From Lentimonas sp. CC4 (lineage in GTDB: Bacteria; Verrucomicrobiota; Verrucomicrobiia; Opitutales; Coraliomargaritaceae), in contig NZ_CACVBO010000001.1 of assembly GCF_902728235.1 (NCBI RefSeq), positions 1,178,001 to 1,242,000 on the forward strand: DNA of 64,000 bases. The letters are read 5' to 3'. The first letter of the stretch is position 1. Each line of letters opens with the position of its first letter. Of this stretch, positions 1 through 8,355 are shown piece by piece. The notes beneath the pieces were generated by a model that had not been told where the DNA came from, did not search any database, and worked only from the letters and a program-made list of their open reading frames with translations. Both the position numbers and the translations under genes were made by a program.

Positions 1-2
1 CA

Positions 3-716
3 GTCTGTTTTAATGATTTCGAGGGGTTGAGTCGGACAGTTGATTCTGTCATTGCACAGCGGAAGTTGTGTGAATTGCAGCATATTATCGTGGATGGAGC
101 ATCGACTGATGGAACTCGCCAGTATTTAGAGTGCGCTAGTGAGGAAGGTCGAATCGATGGTTATGTTAGTGAGTCGGATCGTGGAATATATGATGCGATG
201 AATAAGGGATTTTCAAATGCGCAAGGGGAGTGGCTTCACTTTTTGAATGCAGGTGATATCTATGCGTCTGATGATGCATTGTCTGTTGCGCTATCCAGAT
301 TACGGAAAGGTGTGCTGAACTATTTTGACTTATATCAGTGGTCGTTGAAAAGCGATGGGTATGAGACGAAGGCATTTATCTATGATCGTGAACGTTTGAA
401 TGTCGGTTGTTATCTCATGCAGCCTGCAACGATTCTACATCGTGATCAGGTGGCTGAGGTGGGGGCCTTCTCCCTCGAGTATTCAATTGCAGGCGACTAT
501 GATTATTTGCTTCGTCTCTTAAAGAAATTTCCTGCTTTGCGTCATGATTACGTGCTCACAAAAATGGAGCCTGGAGGTGTCTCAGATGTTAACTATGTCG
601 AGAGTTTTCGGCAATTTCGTAAGGTTTCTGTTCGGCATGGATTTCCAGTATGGAAAGCATACGTCATCTACATATTAAAAGTCGTCAATTCGACAGTGAA
701 AAGATTACTTAAATGA
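3..716 (+). CDS. Glycosyltransferase family 2, 5'-truncated by the window edge
   Basis: A GT-A fold glycosyltransferase that would transfer a sugar from a nucleotide donor during surface polysaccharide synthesis. The frame is open to the left edge: codons from position 3 read VCFNDFEGLSRTVDSV, the typical GT2 beginning, so the TTG at 27 is not the real start. Family features are IIVDGASTDGT (nucleotide binding), the acidic SDRGIYDAMNKG stretch and LHFLNAGD (DxD-like region). The lysine-rich end (VKRLLK) suggests membrane contact. The stop overlaps the next start as ATGA, so the gene is translationally coupled to the following glycosyltransferase. The acceptor sugar cannot be told from sequence. 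Confidence 0.9.
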   Translation, partial: VCFNDFEGLSRTVDSVIAQRKLCELQHIIVDGASTDGTRQYLECASEEGRIDGYVSESDRGIYDAMNKGFSNAQGEWLHFLNAGDIYASDDALSVALSRLRKGVLNYFDLYQWSLKSDGYETKAFIYDRERLNVGCYLMQPATILHRDQVAEVGAFSLEYSIAGDYDYLLRLLKKFPALRHDYVLTKMEPGGVSDVNYVESFRQFRKVSVRHGFPVWKAYVIYILKVVNSTVKRLLK

Positions 717-1873
717 TCGTTGGATTTAACCAGGTGTTGAGCTTTAAAGGAATGACGGGGGGCGTTCGCCGTGAGCGTGTCATGCTTCCTTTGGTGATTC
801 GGAATCTCTTGGAACGCGGAGTGAAGTCTGTCGTGTTCATTGCCTCTGATTGCGACTATTCTGAAGTGCAGCAGTGGTTAGAGGGATCTGGGGTTCATGC
901 TATTGTGCAGACCCGAATTCCTTCTAATTCGACGTGGAAACGAGTCTTACTTTCGAAGTGTCTATTTTCGGGCTATTTGAAGACGCAACAGGTCGACTTA
1001 TTTGTAGATCTATATTATCCTCTATCTTCGATGCGTGCCAAGACATGTTTTACAGTGCATGACTTACGCTTTATCACGCAACCAGAGACTTATTCACGTT
1101 TCCGACTGATTTTTTTGAAGACTTTGGTTCCTTATACGCTCAAGCGAGTGGATCAAATCGTGGCAGTTTCTGAGTTTACGAAGCAGGATATCGTTGAGAA
1201 TGGCTGGGCGGATCCTTCGAAAGTCGAGGTTGTTTATAACTCATTTGATGCCCGCGCATTTATGAGTGAAGAGAATGCGCTACCTTCAAATGTAGATCAA
1301 TTCTTGGATGGAAGGGACTATTTTCTTTGTGTTGGCCATTTGGAACCTCGAAAGAATTTGAAGCGTATCATTAGTGCTTACTCAAGGTATCGTGCTAAGG
1401 ATGGTCGCAGTATTGCTTTGGTGATCGTTGGCAAGGCCAACGCATCATTCACCACTTTGATTGAAGATGCGCTCGCTGGGACTGAATATGCGAAGGATGT
1501 CTTAGTAACTGGTTTTGTAGAGGATCAATACTTACCTGGCTTGTATCAGAAAGCCGAGTTGTTTTTATTCCCATCCCTACACGAAGGGTTTGGTATCCCG
1601 GTCTTAGAAGCGATGGCGGCGGGGACGCCTGTCATTACATCGAATTCTTCAGCACTTCCTGAAGTCGCAGGCGATGCTGCGTTATTGGTAGACCCTGAGT
1701 CGATCGATGAGCTCGAAGCTGGTATACACCGTATCATGAGTGATTCGGTATTCTTGGCTGATTTAGTCGCTCGTGGTCACGAGAACTTAAAGCGATTTGA
1801 TGATCGTGCGCTATCCGAACGGTTGGCGTCTATTCTGTATTCTATAGTAAATGAAAAAAGTAATCGTATTTAG
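713..1873 (+). CDS. Glycosyltransferase family 4 (GT1/GT4 superfamily)
   Basis: A GT-B fold retaining glycosyltransferase of 386 residues, normal for the family. The N-terminal acceptor domain is followed by the donor domain from about residue 200, which begins YFLCVGHLEPRKNL and holds the E-x7-E motif EGFGIPVLEAMAAGTPVITS near residues 290-310. The start overlaps the GT2 stop by 4 bp and the end overlaps the next glycosyltransferase by 23 bp, so all three form one operon for O-antigen or exopolysaccharide assembly. The donor and acceptor are unknown. Confidence 0.9.
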   Translation: MIVGFNQVLSFKGMTGGVRRERVMLPLVIRNLLERGVKSVVFIASDCDYSEVQQWLEGSGVHAIVQTRIPSNSTWKRVLLSKCLFSGYLKTQQVDLFVDLYYPLSSMRAKTCFTVHDLRFITQPETYSRFRLIFLKTLVPYTLKRVDQIVAVSEFTKQDIVENGWADPSKVEVVYNSFDARAFMSEENALPSNVDQFLDGRDYFLCVGHLEPRKNLKRIISAYSRYRAKDGRSIALVIVGKANASFTTLIEDALAGTEYAKDVLVTGFVEDQYLPGLYQKAELFLFPSLHEGFGIPVLEAMAAGTPVITSNSSALPEVAGDAALLVDPESIDELEAGIHRIMSDSVFLADLVARGHENLKRFDDRALSERLASILYSIVNEKSNRI

Positions 1874-2984
1874 CGGGAAGTGTGATTCATTCCTCAATTT
1901 TAGGAAGCGTTTGCTTCAGGGGTTTGTTGCGAATGCGGATCACGTTACGGCTTCAGCACCTGACCATGAAGCATCTGAGGTTGAGCAACTGAAGACGCTA
2001 GGGATTGATTATCAGGCTATTGCTTTGGAGCGGACGGGGATGAATCCGTTTGCAGATTTAGCTTATTTTCTGAAGTTGAAAAAGTTTCTTAAAACTGAAC
2101 AGCCAGATCTTGTTTTCTCATATAATATCAAGCCTGTGATTTACGGCAGTTTAGCCGCTCGGTTTGCTGGCGTGAAGACAATACATGCGCTGATCCCTGG
2201 TGTCGGCTATCTATTTGCTCCGAATCCTTCGTTCATAAAGAAAATTCTACAGCAGATGGTGTTTCCGCTTTACCGTTTTGCTCTGAAGCGAGTGGAGGTC
2301 TTGTTTTTTCAGAACCCAGATGATTTGCAGACTTTTAGAGAGTGTCACTTGATTGGTCCGAATACGACGGCGGTGCGCGTGAATGGCTCAGGGGTGGATC
2401 TAAATGAGTTTGAGTGTTCAGCTCCTCCTGTGGATCCGATTCGCTTTTTGTTTATCGGTCGTCTGATCCGAGATAAGGGACTGATTGAGTATGCCGCAGC
2501 CGCAAAAGCCTTGAAGGCGAAGTATGGTGAGCGCGTTGAGTTTGGTATCTTAGGGGCGTTGGATTCGAACCCTGCTGCAATTACTCAGGCTCAGCTCGAC
2601 GAGTGGGTGTCTGAGGGCTATATCAAGTATCATGGAGTGACAAAGGATGTGCGCCCGTATTTGCGTGAAATGAGCGTGTTTGTGCTTCCATCATTTTATA
2701 TGGAAGGCGTGCCTCGCACCATTCTTGAGAGCTTGTCGATGGGACGTCCGATCGTGACCTGCAATACTCGTGGCTGTAAAGAGACGGTGAATGAGGGGGA
2801 GAATGGTTATTTGATTCCACCGCGTGACTCTGAAGCGCTGACTGTTGCATTGGAGTCCTTTTTGAAGGATCCGAGTTTAGTGGAGACAATGGGCAAGGCA
2901 AGTCGTGCCATGGCTGAAGAACTCTATGATGTCGAAAAGGTGACAGAACAAATGCTGAAAGCCATGCATCTAAAAGCGAATTGA
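1851..2984 (+). CDS. Glycosyltransferase family 4, PglA/WbpT-like
   Basis: A 377-residue GT-B enzyme. The N-terminus (VIVFSGKCDSFLNFRKRLL, later VFSYNIKPVIYGSLAARFAGV and LIPGVGYLF) resembles the branch that adds HexNAc to undecaprenyl-linked intermediates. The C-terminal domain starts IRFLFIGRLIRDKGL and carries FYMEGVPRTILESLSMGRPIVT, the E-x7-E donor site. It overlaps the preceding gene by 23 bp and is followed by a good terminator, so it ends the operon. Assignment to the PglA-like branch is by resemblance only. Confidence 0.88.
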   Translation: MKKVIVFSGKCDSFLNFRKRLLQGFVANADHVTASAPDHEASEVEQLKTLGIDYQAIALERTGMNPFADLAYFLKLKKFLKTEQPDLVFSYNIKPVIYGSLAARFAGVKTIHALIPGVGYLFAPNPSFIKKILQQMVFPLYRFALKRVEVLFFQNPDDLQTFRECHLIGPNTTAVRVNGSGVDLNEFECSAPPVDPIRFLFIGRLIRDKGLIEYAAAAKALKAKYGERVEFGILGALDSNPAAITQAQLDEWVSEGYIKYHGVTKDVRPYLREMSVFVLPSFYMEGVPRTILESLSMGRPIVTCNTRGCKETVNEGENGYLIPPRDSEALTVALESFLKDPSLVETMGKASRAMAEELYDVEKVTEQMLKAMHLKAN

Positions 2985-3007
2985 TAGAATGTCTGGTCAT
3001 TGTTTCG

Positions 3008-3036
3008 AAAAGCCCGCCGTGTGCGGGCTTTTTTGT
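3008..3036 (+). terminator. Rho-independent terminator of the glycosyltransferase operon
   Basis: The inverted repeat AAGCCCGC/GCGGGCTT with a 5-nt loop is followed at once by six T residues. It lies 24 bp after the stop of the last glycosyltransferase. Confidence 0.9.
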
Positions 3037-3061
3037 GCTTTCTTGAGATGTAGTGGTCGGT

Positions 3062-5497
3062 ATGCTTGATTGCATGTGTCGTTATTTAATTATGCTTTGT
3101 GTGCCGATCTTGGCCTTTGCGGGGCGTGCGCCTTCTTGGCGGAATGATCGCGATCTAGGTTCAGAGCAGCTGCGAATGTCAGCAATTGAATACCTGGTGC
3201 TTCCTTGTGATGCAGGTGATACTCTGCTGACTGCTGTGGAGGATTTGAAGGAATTGATGCAGCTACGCTATGATGTGAGCCTTGAGGTTCGTGACATGCC
3301 GCTGGGAACTTCCCCAAAGAACTCGATCGTGTTACGTCGTAATAGGCTACCATGGGATCGACTGAATATTCATCGCGAGCGCACACGTGTCTTCGTGGAG
3401 GCGGCAACGGATGAGGGCTTTGTCAATGGAATCTATACCTTGTGTCGGGATGTCTTAGGGGCACGGTGGTATTGGCCTGGAGAGTTAGGCCTTGAGTTTG
3501 TGGGTGAGCCGATGCGCTTGTTTCCTGAGCGCCGGTGGGACCAAGCTCCGGCATTTATTCAGCGGGGAGTGCCAGGGCAGGCTGGGGTCTTTCAGACCCG
3601 CAATCGATTGGTGCAGGATTATGATTTCAGTCATGCCTTAGCGACGATTTTTACGCCTGAGTTATATGAGCAGGAGCCGGATGTATTTCCATTGATTGAC
3701 GGGGTGCGTAAAGCCCCTAAGGGAAGCCGTTCGCGTGGTGCGCAGCCTGATTTTACCAATCCCAGGACAGTTGAAATCGCAGCGGATGCGGTGCGTTCGT
3801 ATTTTGAGGCGTATCCGGAGCGCACGAGTATTTCACTGTCATTGAATGATACGATGAAGTTTGATGAGTCTGCTGCGACGCAGGCAGTGGTGGAGCCCTT
3901 ACAGTATTTTCGAGGGCGTCCGAATTATACAGAGTTAGTCTTCAGATTTATGAATGCTGTAGCCGAGCAGGTGTTCGAGGAGGATGCGCTGCTCTGGACA
4001 ACGGATGGTCGCCCACGTTATCTGACGCAGTTGGCGTATTATTGGACGGAGCAGTCGCCTGAGTTCCAATTACACCCGCGCGTCATGCCGATCCTGACTT
4101 CGGATCGAGCGCAATGGCATGACCCCGCTTATCGTGCGGAGGATCAGGCCTTGATTCGAAGGTGGTGCGATTCGGGCGCTGAGCGCGTTGCGACGTGGGA
4201 CTATTACTATGGGCCAGCTTATCCGTATCCGCGTCAATTTAGTCAATGGATGGCAGAGAGTCTGCGTTACATGAGTGAACAGGGCGTCACTGCGTTTCAC
4301 GCCAAGCTGCCGGCCTCTTGGGGCTTGGATGGCCCCAAGGCTTGGTTGATGGCGCAGTTGCTGTGGGATCCGACTGAGGATGTGAATGATCTGCTGAGTG
4401 AGTTCTACGCAAACTTCTTTGGTGCAGCAGCTGAGCCGATGCAGGCGTTTTATGAATTAGCGGAGTTGCAGCGTAATGAGTATGAAGGGGAGGCCGGCTG
4501 GATTAAATTCTTTCAGAATGAGGCAGGGATCGCGCTGTTCTCGGAAGCGACACTGCGTGCAATGCGTGAGCAGTTGGAAGCGGCAGCGCTGCTGGTTGAA
4601 GCAGATACTCGTCGATTGGAACGCGTGCAAGTAGTATCCGATGCCTTCCGCTTGACGGAGCACTATGCTGCCTATCAAGGAGCACGTGTCGGGATGCTGA
4701 ATGTGAGCCTAGCGGTGCTGAATGATCGTGGCGAGGCGGATGAGTTGCCTAGCTTGGTGGCTCGGTTTGTGACGGCTCGAAGCGAGTTTAAGCATTATGC
4801 TGCTGCGTTGATTCAACAGCCGATGCACCGCCGATTGAATGATTTTGTAAAGCTGCCACAATCCGATCCGCTACCGGTGGCACTTGCTGCGCTGGCGCAT
4901 TCTGGTGTGATTTCGGCTGTGGAAGTGCCTTCTGAGTATCAACAGGTGGCTGATGTGGCTTTGGAGTTGGAGGCTGCCGGCGAGGCGTTTGTTTCAATGC
5001 GATCCAATCCAAGCCTGAGTAGCAAAGGTCAGACTCTGAATCCGAGGAAGTTTCCAGGGCCTGCCTTGCCTTCGGTTTCCGGTTGGCATTTTAAAGTGAG
5101 ACCGAGTGAGCATTTCGTGGTGGATCGCATTGATGACGGTGCAGGGGTGCGGATTTCCGGTGCAGATTATTGTGTGATGGGTTCTGTTTTTCCTGTGATC
5201 GGAGAGAAGTCCTACGTGTTAGACTTTGAAGCTGAGTATTCTGTAAGTGGGGATTGCCGTATACAGGTGCAATTATTGTGGTCTGACATTGCGGGGCACC
5301 AGTTCCAGGCCGACATCCCATTGATGTTTCCTGCCGGGCAAAGTGATGGGTTTACACGCGTGGTGATTCCTATCGCCGCACCTGTCGGAGCGTATGATCT
5401 CCGCATAAATTTTTGGAATTACCGGCAGTCAAAGGATGATTTTATTGAGCTGCATTCAGTGGATTTTGGGTTGGTGGGGAGGCCTATGGGTAAGTGA
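3062..5497 (+). CDS. Secreted DUF4838 domain protein
   Basis: A large exported protein of about 811 residues. The frame also opens at a GTG (3053), but the ATG at 3062 or 3074 gives a cleaner signal peptide (MCRYLIMLCVPILAFAGRA). The N-terminal part has the alpha-glucuronidase-like N-terminal character (NSIVLRRN, FVNGIYTLCRDVLGARWYWPGELG). The middle matches the DUF4838 family seen in Bacteroidota and Verrucomicrobiota (FIQRGVPGQ, SISLSLNDTMKFDES, WTEQSPEFQLHPRVMPILTSDR). The end looks like a carbohydrate-binding-type beta-sandwich. A role in glycan processing is inferred from family context; no catalytic residues could be named. It stands alone between a terminator and a repeat-rich stretch. 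Confidence 0.8.
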   Translation: MLDCMCRYLIMLCVPILAFAGRAPSWRNDRDLGSEQLRMSAIEYLVLPCDAGDTLLTAVEDLKELMQLRYDVSLEVRDMPLGTSPKNSIVLRRNRLPWDRLNIHRERTRVFVEAATDEGFVNGIYTLCRDVLGARWYWPGELGLEFVGEPMRLFPERRWDQAPAFIQRGVPGQAGVFQTRNRLVQDYDFSHALATIFTPELYEQEPDVFPLIDGVRKAPKGSRSRGAQPDFTNPRTVEIAADAVRSYFEAYPERTSISLSLNDTMKFDESAATQAVVEPLQYFRGRPNYTELVFRFMNAVAEQVFEEDALLWTTDGRPRYLTQLAYYWTEQSPEFQLHPRVMPILTSDRAQWHDPAYRAEDQALIRRWCDSGAERVATWDYYYGPAYPYPRQFSQWMAESLRYMSEQGVTAFHAKLPASWGLDGPKAWLMAQLLWDPTEDVNDLLSEFYANFFGAAAEPMQAFYELAELQRNEYEGEAGWIKFFQNEAGIALFSEATLRAMREQLEAAALLVEADTRRLERVQVVSDAFRLTEHYAAYQGARVGMLNVSLAVLNDRGEADELPSLVARFVTARSEFKHYAAALIQQPMHRRLNDFVKLPQSDPLPVALAALAHSGVISAVEVPSEYQQVADVALELEAAGEAFVSMRSNPSLSSKGQTLNPRKFPGPALPSVSGWHFKVRPSEHFVVDRIDDGAGVRISGADYCVMGSVFPVIGEKSYVLDFEAEYSVSGDCRIQVQLLWSDIAGHQFQADIPLMFPAGQSDGFTRVVIPIAAPVGAYDLRINFWNYRQSKDDFIELHSVDFGLVGRPMGK

Positions 5498-5514
5498 AGG
5501 AACAAACACTGACG

Positions 5515-5558
5515 GAGGCTCTGTATTTTTTGAACCACCCGTTCCCGTTGGTCACTAG
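5515..5558. repeat. Dispersed repeat, copy 1 (GAGGCTCTG...CCGTTGGTCACTAG)
   Basis: A 44-bp block, GAGGCTCT then a T-run then AACCACCCGTT-C-CCGTTGGTCACTAG, recurs nearly unchanged at 7594-7635. No coding potential is seen. Confidence 0.8.
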
Positions 5559-5582
5559 TCGTAAGGCGACAGCGCGAAGGGC

Positions 5583-5597
5583 ATTTTAGGGGACAGG
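5583..5597. repeat. TTTTAGGGGACAGG motif at a truncation junction
   Basis: This belongs to a short motif, TTTTAGG(G)GACAGG, also present at about 6069-6083, 6086-6105 and 6534-6549. It sits exactly where the broken glycosyltransferase reading frame at 5601 begins. From memory, GGGACAGGCACC-type motifs are common near IS200-like (Y1) transposases, but no transposase is present here. Confidence 0.6.
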
Positions 5598-5600
5598 AAA

Positions 5601-5873
5601 TTGAAAACGCTTGATTCACTTGCGGCAGGCAAGCCTGTGTTGACAAACATGACTGGTTGGATTGCTGGACTAGTGCATGATAATCAGTGCGGCTATGCGG
5701 TGGCACCAGGGGATGCTGGAGCGTTCGCTGACCGTCTGATTGAATTGAAAGGAAATCCAACATTGGTTGCTGAAATGAGTCGAAATGCAAGAGCGCTAGC
5801 AGAGTCTCAATTTAGTCGTGATGCGATGGCTGTTAAGTTTGAGCAAGTGCTACAAGACGCCGCAGGCGTATAG
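5601..5873 (+). pseudogene. Glycosyltransferase family 4, C-terminal remnant
   Basis: Ninety codons that match only the last quarter of a GT4 enzyme: KTLDSLAAGKPVLTN, then GLVHDNQCGYAVAPGDAGAFADRLIEL, then ARALAESQFSRDAMAVKFEQVL. The E-x7-E half-site and the whole N-terminal domain are missing, and the frame begins directly after a TTTTAGGGGACAGG motif. It is followed by its own terminator. This is best read as the 3' end of a deleted polysaccharide gene. Confidence 0.8.
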
Positions 5874-5893
5874 GTGGAAGCCATTCTATTTTC

Positions 5894-5919
5894 AAAAGCC
5901 CGCATCTGCGGGCTTTTTT
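5894..5919 (+). terminator. Rho-independent terminator after the first GT remnant
   Basis: The stem AAAAGCCCGCA/TGCGGGCTTTT has a 2-nt loop and a T-run. Confidence 0.85.
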
Positions 5920-6010
5920 GTGCCTGTTGGCTCCGCCCTCGGGTTGAGTGCTGGGTGCACTTCGCGCTGGTTAAGCCTCCGTGGCGTCGTAGGTGCTTTA
6001 ATTATACTCG

Positions 6011-6052
6011 ATAGTCGTATTAATAATACGACTATTGTGAATGATCGAATCA
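6011..6052. repeat. AT-rich palindromic element, copy 1
   Basis: A perfect palindrome of 12-bp arms (ATAGTCGTATTA/TAATACGACTAT) around one central base, followed by TTGTGAATGATCGAATCAA. The palindrome and flank recur at 7915-7956 with two base differences. It could be a miniature mobile element or a regulator site. Confidence 0.8.
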
Positions 6053-6068
6053 ATGTCATTTTAGGGGA

Positions 6069-6105
6069 TTTTTTAGGGACAGGGATTTTTTAGGGACAGG
6101 CACCT
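6069..6105. repeat. Two tandem TTTTTTAGGGACAGG motifs
   Basis: Two copies 17 bp apart, the second extended to GGGACAGGCACCTG. A further copy is at 6534-6549. Same motif family as at 5583. Confidence 0.6.
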
Positions 6106-6160
6106 GAATGTGTTTGGCGATCCTCGCAATCGCACCGGAAGATTCGGATTTGGTGGATTT

Positions 6161-6193
6161 GACCGCGTAAAAGACTTCGTCTCACTCGGTTAG
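6161..6193. repeat. 33-bp repeat GACCGCGTAAAAGACTTCGT..., copy 1
   Basis: This is repeated at 6365-6397 with 27 of 33 positions identical. Both copies read DRVKD-x-V in one frame and end in TAG. They flank the second GT remnant. Confidence 0.65.
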
Positions 6194-6199
6194 GGTTGA

Positions 6200-6366
6200 G
6201 GCTGGTTCGTGGCGCCGGGCGATGTTGCGGGGCTTGCGGCGGCGCTGGATCAGATCAGTGCCGATCCCGAGGGCTTATTGGAAAAGCGCGAGCGGCGTAT
6301 GCGTATGCGCATTTGGGGCAGGATGCCTTGGCGAAGGAATGGGCGCGCGCGTTGCGCGGAGAGTGA
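6200..6366 (+). pseudogene. Second GT4 C-terminal remnant, with a frameshift
   Basis: From 6200 the frame reads GWFVAPGDVAGLAAALDQI and continues to LLEKRER, the usual GT4 end region. Restoring one base near 6293 lets it continue in another frame as AYAYAHLGQDALAKEW then ARALRGE and a TGA at 6364. The open frame that instead runs to 6397 is a frameshift product. This is the 3' end of another lost glycosyltransferase gene, independent of the one at 5601. Confidence 0.75.
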
Positions 6367-6397
6367 TCGCGTAAAGGACTACGTCCCACGCGATTAG
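6365..6397. repeat. 33-bp repeat, copy 2
   Basis: This partner of the element at 6161-6193 lies at the end of the second GT remnant. Confidence 0.65.
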
Positions 6398-6457
6398 AGT
6401 GTGAGTGCAGCGCTGCGCGCTTGTTATGTCGTGGTGGCTGGCTTTTGAATGATTGAG

Positions 6458-6484
6458 AACCCGCATTGTGCGGGTTTTCTTTTA
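6458..6484 (+). terminator. Rho-independent terminator after the second GT remnant
   Basis: The stem AACCCGCA/TGCGGGTT with a 3-nt loop is followed by a T-rich tail (TTCTTTT). Confidence 0.75.
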
Positions 6485-6802
6485 GCGATACGGCTAACGT
6501 TTTTTATGCTGTGAATTTAAGAGTCGGGGGACATTTTTAGGGACAGGCGATTGAGATCTCCCGGTTAAACTGATTGGAATGACAACAAGCTCTCTGCGAG
6601 AAGCTCGTCCTGAAGGCTCCGCCGGTTGCTTTAGCTACCCTTCGTTTCCTTTGGTCTCTGACTTTTGGCCTCTGAGTGTTGTCCTCCGATTTCTGACTTC
6701 TAGTCTCTGTCCTTTGATCTCTGTCTCTGCGTATGGGCAGGAGTGTCCATCCTCCTGCTTGTGGTCGAACTAGGAACAGCGACTCCGTCGCCCCTCACCA
6801 AG
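6485..6802. other. Non-coding stretch, CT-rich, with one GGGACAGG motif
   Basis: No convincing gene is present. It holds a TTTTTAGGGACAGG motif (6534-6549), a run of CTCTGACTT/CTCTGTCC-type short repeats (about 6650-6730) and a small hairpin (GCAGGAG/CTCCTGC, about 6739-6761) downstream of the minus-strand gene that follows. Confidence 0.6.
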
Positions 6803-7285
6803 CTAACTGTCACTCTCGCTTAAAATCCGCTTTAGGTAGAGGCGGTCGATTGCGTCTTTTTCGCGGACGGTTTGCTTCGTTTCCAATAGCAGCTCTGGTG
6901 TGGCAAAGGGGATACGAACACCTTCAAATTCTTTCCATACAACACGATCCTGTGCTGTTTGGAAATCAATGCCGCATGCGGTGCCCATTAAATCAACCAC
7001 AACCTCATCGGCGACACGAACGACGCCATACTCTTCAATATCTGAATCGCGCACCTCGCGAACGGCATTATCAGGTAGGATCGATAGTGCTTGCCGGAGC
7101 TTTTGTATATTCTCAACTGCTCGGTCAACTAAGAGGTCAATATCTTCAGTGCCTCGATTGAATCCATGTGCGACCATGGCCATGCCGCCAATTACAATAT
7201 AAGAAGCATTTGCGGCATTCAGGGCCGCGCAAATTTTTAGCAAGTCTCCGGATTCTGGATCTCTTGGCTCAAGATCCGTTGCCAT
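6803..7285 (-). CDS. Nucleotidyltransferase family protein (MNT/AbiEii-like fold)
   Basis: A 160-residue protein with the minimal nucleotidyltransferase signature: YIVIGGMAMVAHGFNRGTEDIDLLVD (GG, then a D-x-D pair) at about residues 30-55, followed by VVVDLMGTACGIDF. The end (IPFATPELLLETKQTVREKDAIDRLYL) is typical of stand-alone nucleotidyltransferases predicted to modify protein or RNA targets, often in toxin-antitoxin or defence settings. No HEPN partner is next to it. The substrate is unknown. It sits alone in a repeat-rich accessory stretch. Confidence 0.8.
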   Translation of the reverse strand: MATDLEPRDPESGDLLKICAALNAANASYIVIGGMAMVAHGFNRGTEDIDLLVDRAVENIQKLRQALSILPDNAVREVRDSDIEEYGVVRVADEVVVDLMGTACGIDFQTAQDRVVWKEFEGVRIPFATPELLLETKQTVREKDAIDRLYLKRILSESDS

Positions 7286-7451
7286 AATGAATGCCCCTTG
7301 TTGTGCGTTGTCCTTTTCTCAAGGGAGCGAGGCTTCGTTGTAAACGATCAAAGCGTCTCCAAATGTTTGCAGCAGCTGATCGTGGCATCGGTGCACGTGT
7401 GCTACGTCCACGAACGACTTTCATCGTCAATGTTGCCTCGGGATTTTTCAT
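7269..7451 (-). CDS. Small ORF upstream of the nucleotidyltransferase (doubtful)
   Basis: Sixty codons, rich in Arg, ending 17 bp inside the nucleotidyltransferase gene. It has an ATG and a position that would suit a two-gene unit, but no recognised domain. The region in the downstream gene's own frame also reads protein-like (TFGDALIVYNEASLP) before a stop, so this stretch could instead be decayed coding sequence. Confidence 0.3.
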   Translation of the reverse strand: MKNPEATLTMKVVRGRSTRAPMPRSAAANIWRRFDRLQRSLAPLRKGQRTTRGIHYGNGS

Positions 7452-7593
7452 TTATGTATCATCCACTGTGTGCTAGGGCAGTTCAAGCTCTGATTATCAA
7501 GGAAAAACGAGCTCGGGACGTGATAGTGAGGGGAGAAATGGGGCCAGGAGAAATGGCACCAAACGTTTAAATTAAACGCCGATCTTCTGCTCT

Positions 7594-7635
7594 GAGGCTC
7601 TGCTTTTTTAACCACCCGTTTCCGTTGGTCACTAG
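7594..7635. repeat. Dispersed repeat, copy 2 of the 5515 element
   Basis: GAGGCTCTG, T-run, AACCACCCGTTTCCG, TTGGTCACTAG. Near-identical to 5515-5558. Confidence 0.8.
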
Positions 7636-7912
7636 AGAGCACAGAGCACCCAAGGCACATAATTAACACAGAGCGAGTCCGATGTGTTCAGGGGAGAACT
7701 GGGGCATGTCGTTCTGTTTGCAATGGTATGTGTTGGACGTTGAGTGTTGTCTCCTGCTCTCTGGCTCTGCTGTTTTTCACACGGAGTCACGAAGACACGG
7801 AGGCTGGCGCAGTTGGTGTGTGGTCGTTTTTGGGAGGTAGGGCGTCTCGCCCTACGCGCTGCGTCAAGGGCAAGAGGGCGCAGTTGAGCGTTGTTAGTGC
7901 ATGAATCATTCG

Positions 7913-7956
7913 CAATAGTCGTATTATTAATACGACTATTGTGGATGATCGAATCA
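7913..7956. repeat. AT-rich palindromic element, copy 2
   Basis: The palindrome CAATAGTCGTATTA/TAATACGACTATTG around one base, plus the shared right flank GTGGATGATCGAATCAA. Outer ATCAT/ATGAT bases extend the dyad in this copy. Confidence 0.8.
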
Positions 7957-7969
7957 AAAGATTTTTAGA

Positions 7970-8147
7970 TTCAACTATGGAGCGTGGGCGTCTCGCCCAA
8001 CGTGCGGTTCCAGAGACGCATGGCTAGGCGGTGTCGTTAGGCCGGAGGCCTACGCTCCATAATGATGAGTGAGAGTTGTTCTGGAGTTGGCTGGTTGCCA
8101 TCTGGCTACCGTGGAAACGAATAAGCAAACGGCAGCTGAAGACAGCC
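7970..8147. repeat. Split repeat, copy A (partner at 22602-22697)
   Basis: Left half 7970-8026 (TTCAACTATGGAGCGTGGGC to GCATGGCTA) and right half 8104-8147 (GGCTACCGTGGAAACGAAT to GACAGCC) match 22602-22658 and 22654-22697, where they are contiguous. Here 77 bp separates them, with GGCTA at both junctions. Confidence 0.75.
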
Positions 8148-8194
8148 ACTTCCCACTCCTCACACCGCACTCCTCACTCTGAGCCGCAGGCTCA

Positions 8195-8240
8195 GCTAAT
8201 ACCCTCTGTTCGGTGCGAGCCAGCCACCACTTCGAGATTT
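8195..8240 (-). pseudogene. Fragment resembling the 3' end of metH
   Basis: Read on the minus strand, this ends in codons for GWLAPNRGY followed by a stop. The intact metH ends RWLAPNRGY and a stop at 9720. DNA identity extends over roughly 45 bp, including a shared TTCGAGAT stretch. The two tails are in the same orientation and bracket the AAA ATPase gene at 8422. Confidence 0.6.
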
Positions 8241-8355
8241 CGTAGCGTGCAGCTTCAGCAAACGTGCGTCGGAGTTGCTCTGAGAACTGCGTCTAAAGAG
8301 CGCAGCTACTGAAGTAGTTTCAGTATTCTTCCCGCATTGGTATCTATTGATACTG

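Larger units (their letters stand above)
7452..8355. other. Gene-free accessory stretch packed with repeats
   Basis: No supportable gene is present. It contains the second copies of the 5515 and 6011 repeats, hairpins with a GGGCG-TCT-CGCCC core at about 7837-7855 and 7986-7999, both halves of a repeat that is contiguous at 22602-22697, a fragment resembling the 3' end of metH (about 8195-8240), and a TAGCGTGC-x-GCTTCAGCAAACGT block (8243-8265) shared with about 38061. Confidence 0.7.

Noticed and set aside
5818-6093. A 91-codon frame after the first GT remnant
   Set aside because: It crosses a terminator and the AT-rich palindrome, and resembles no protein.
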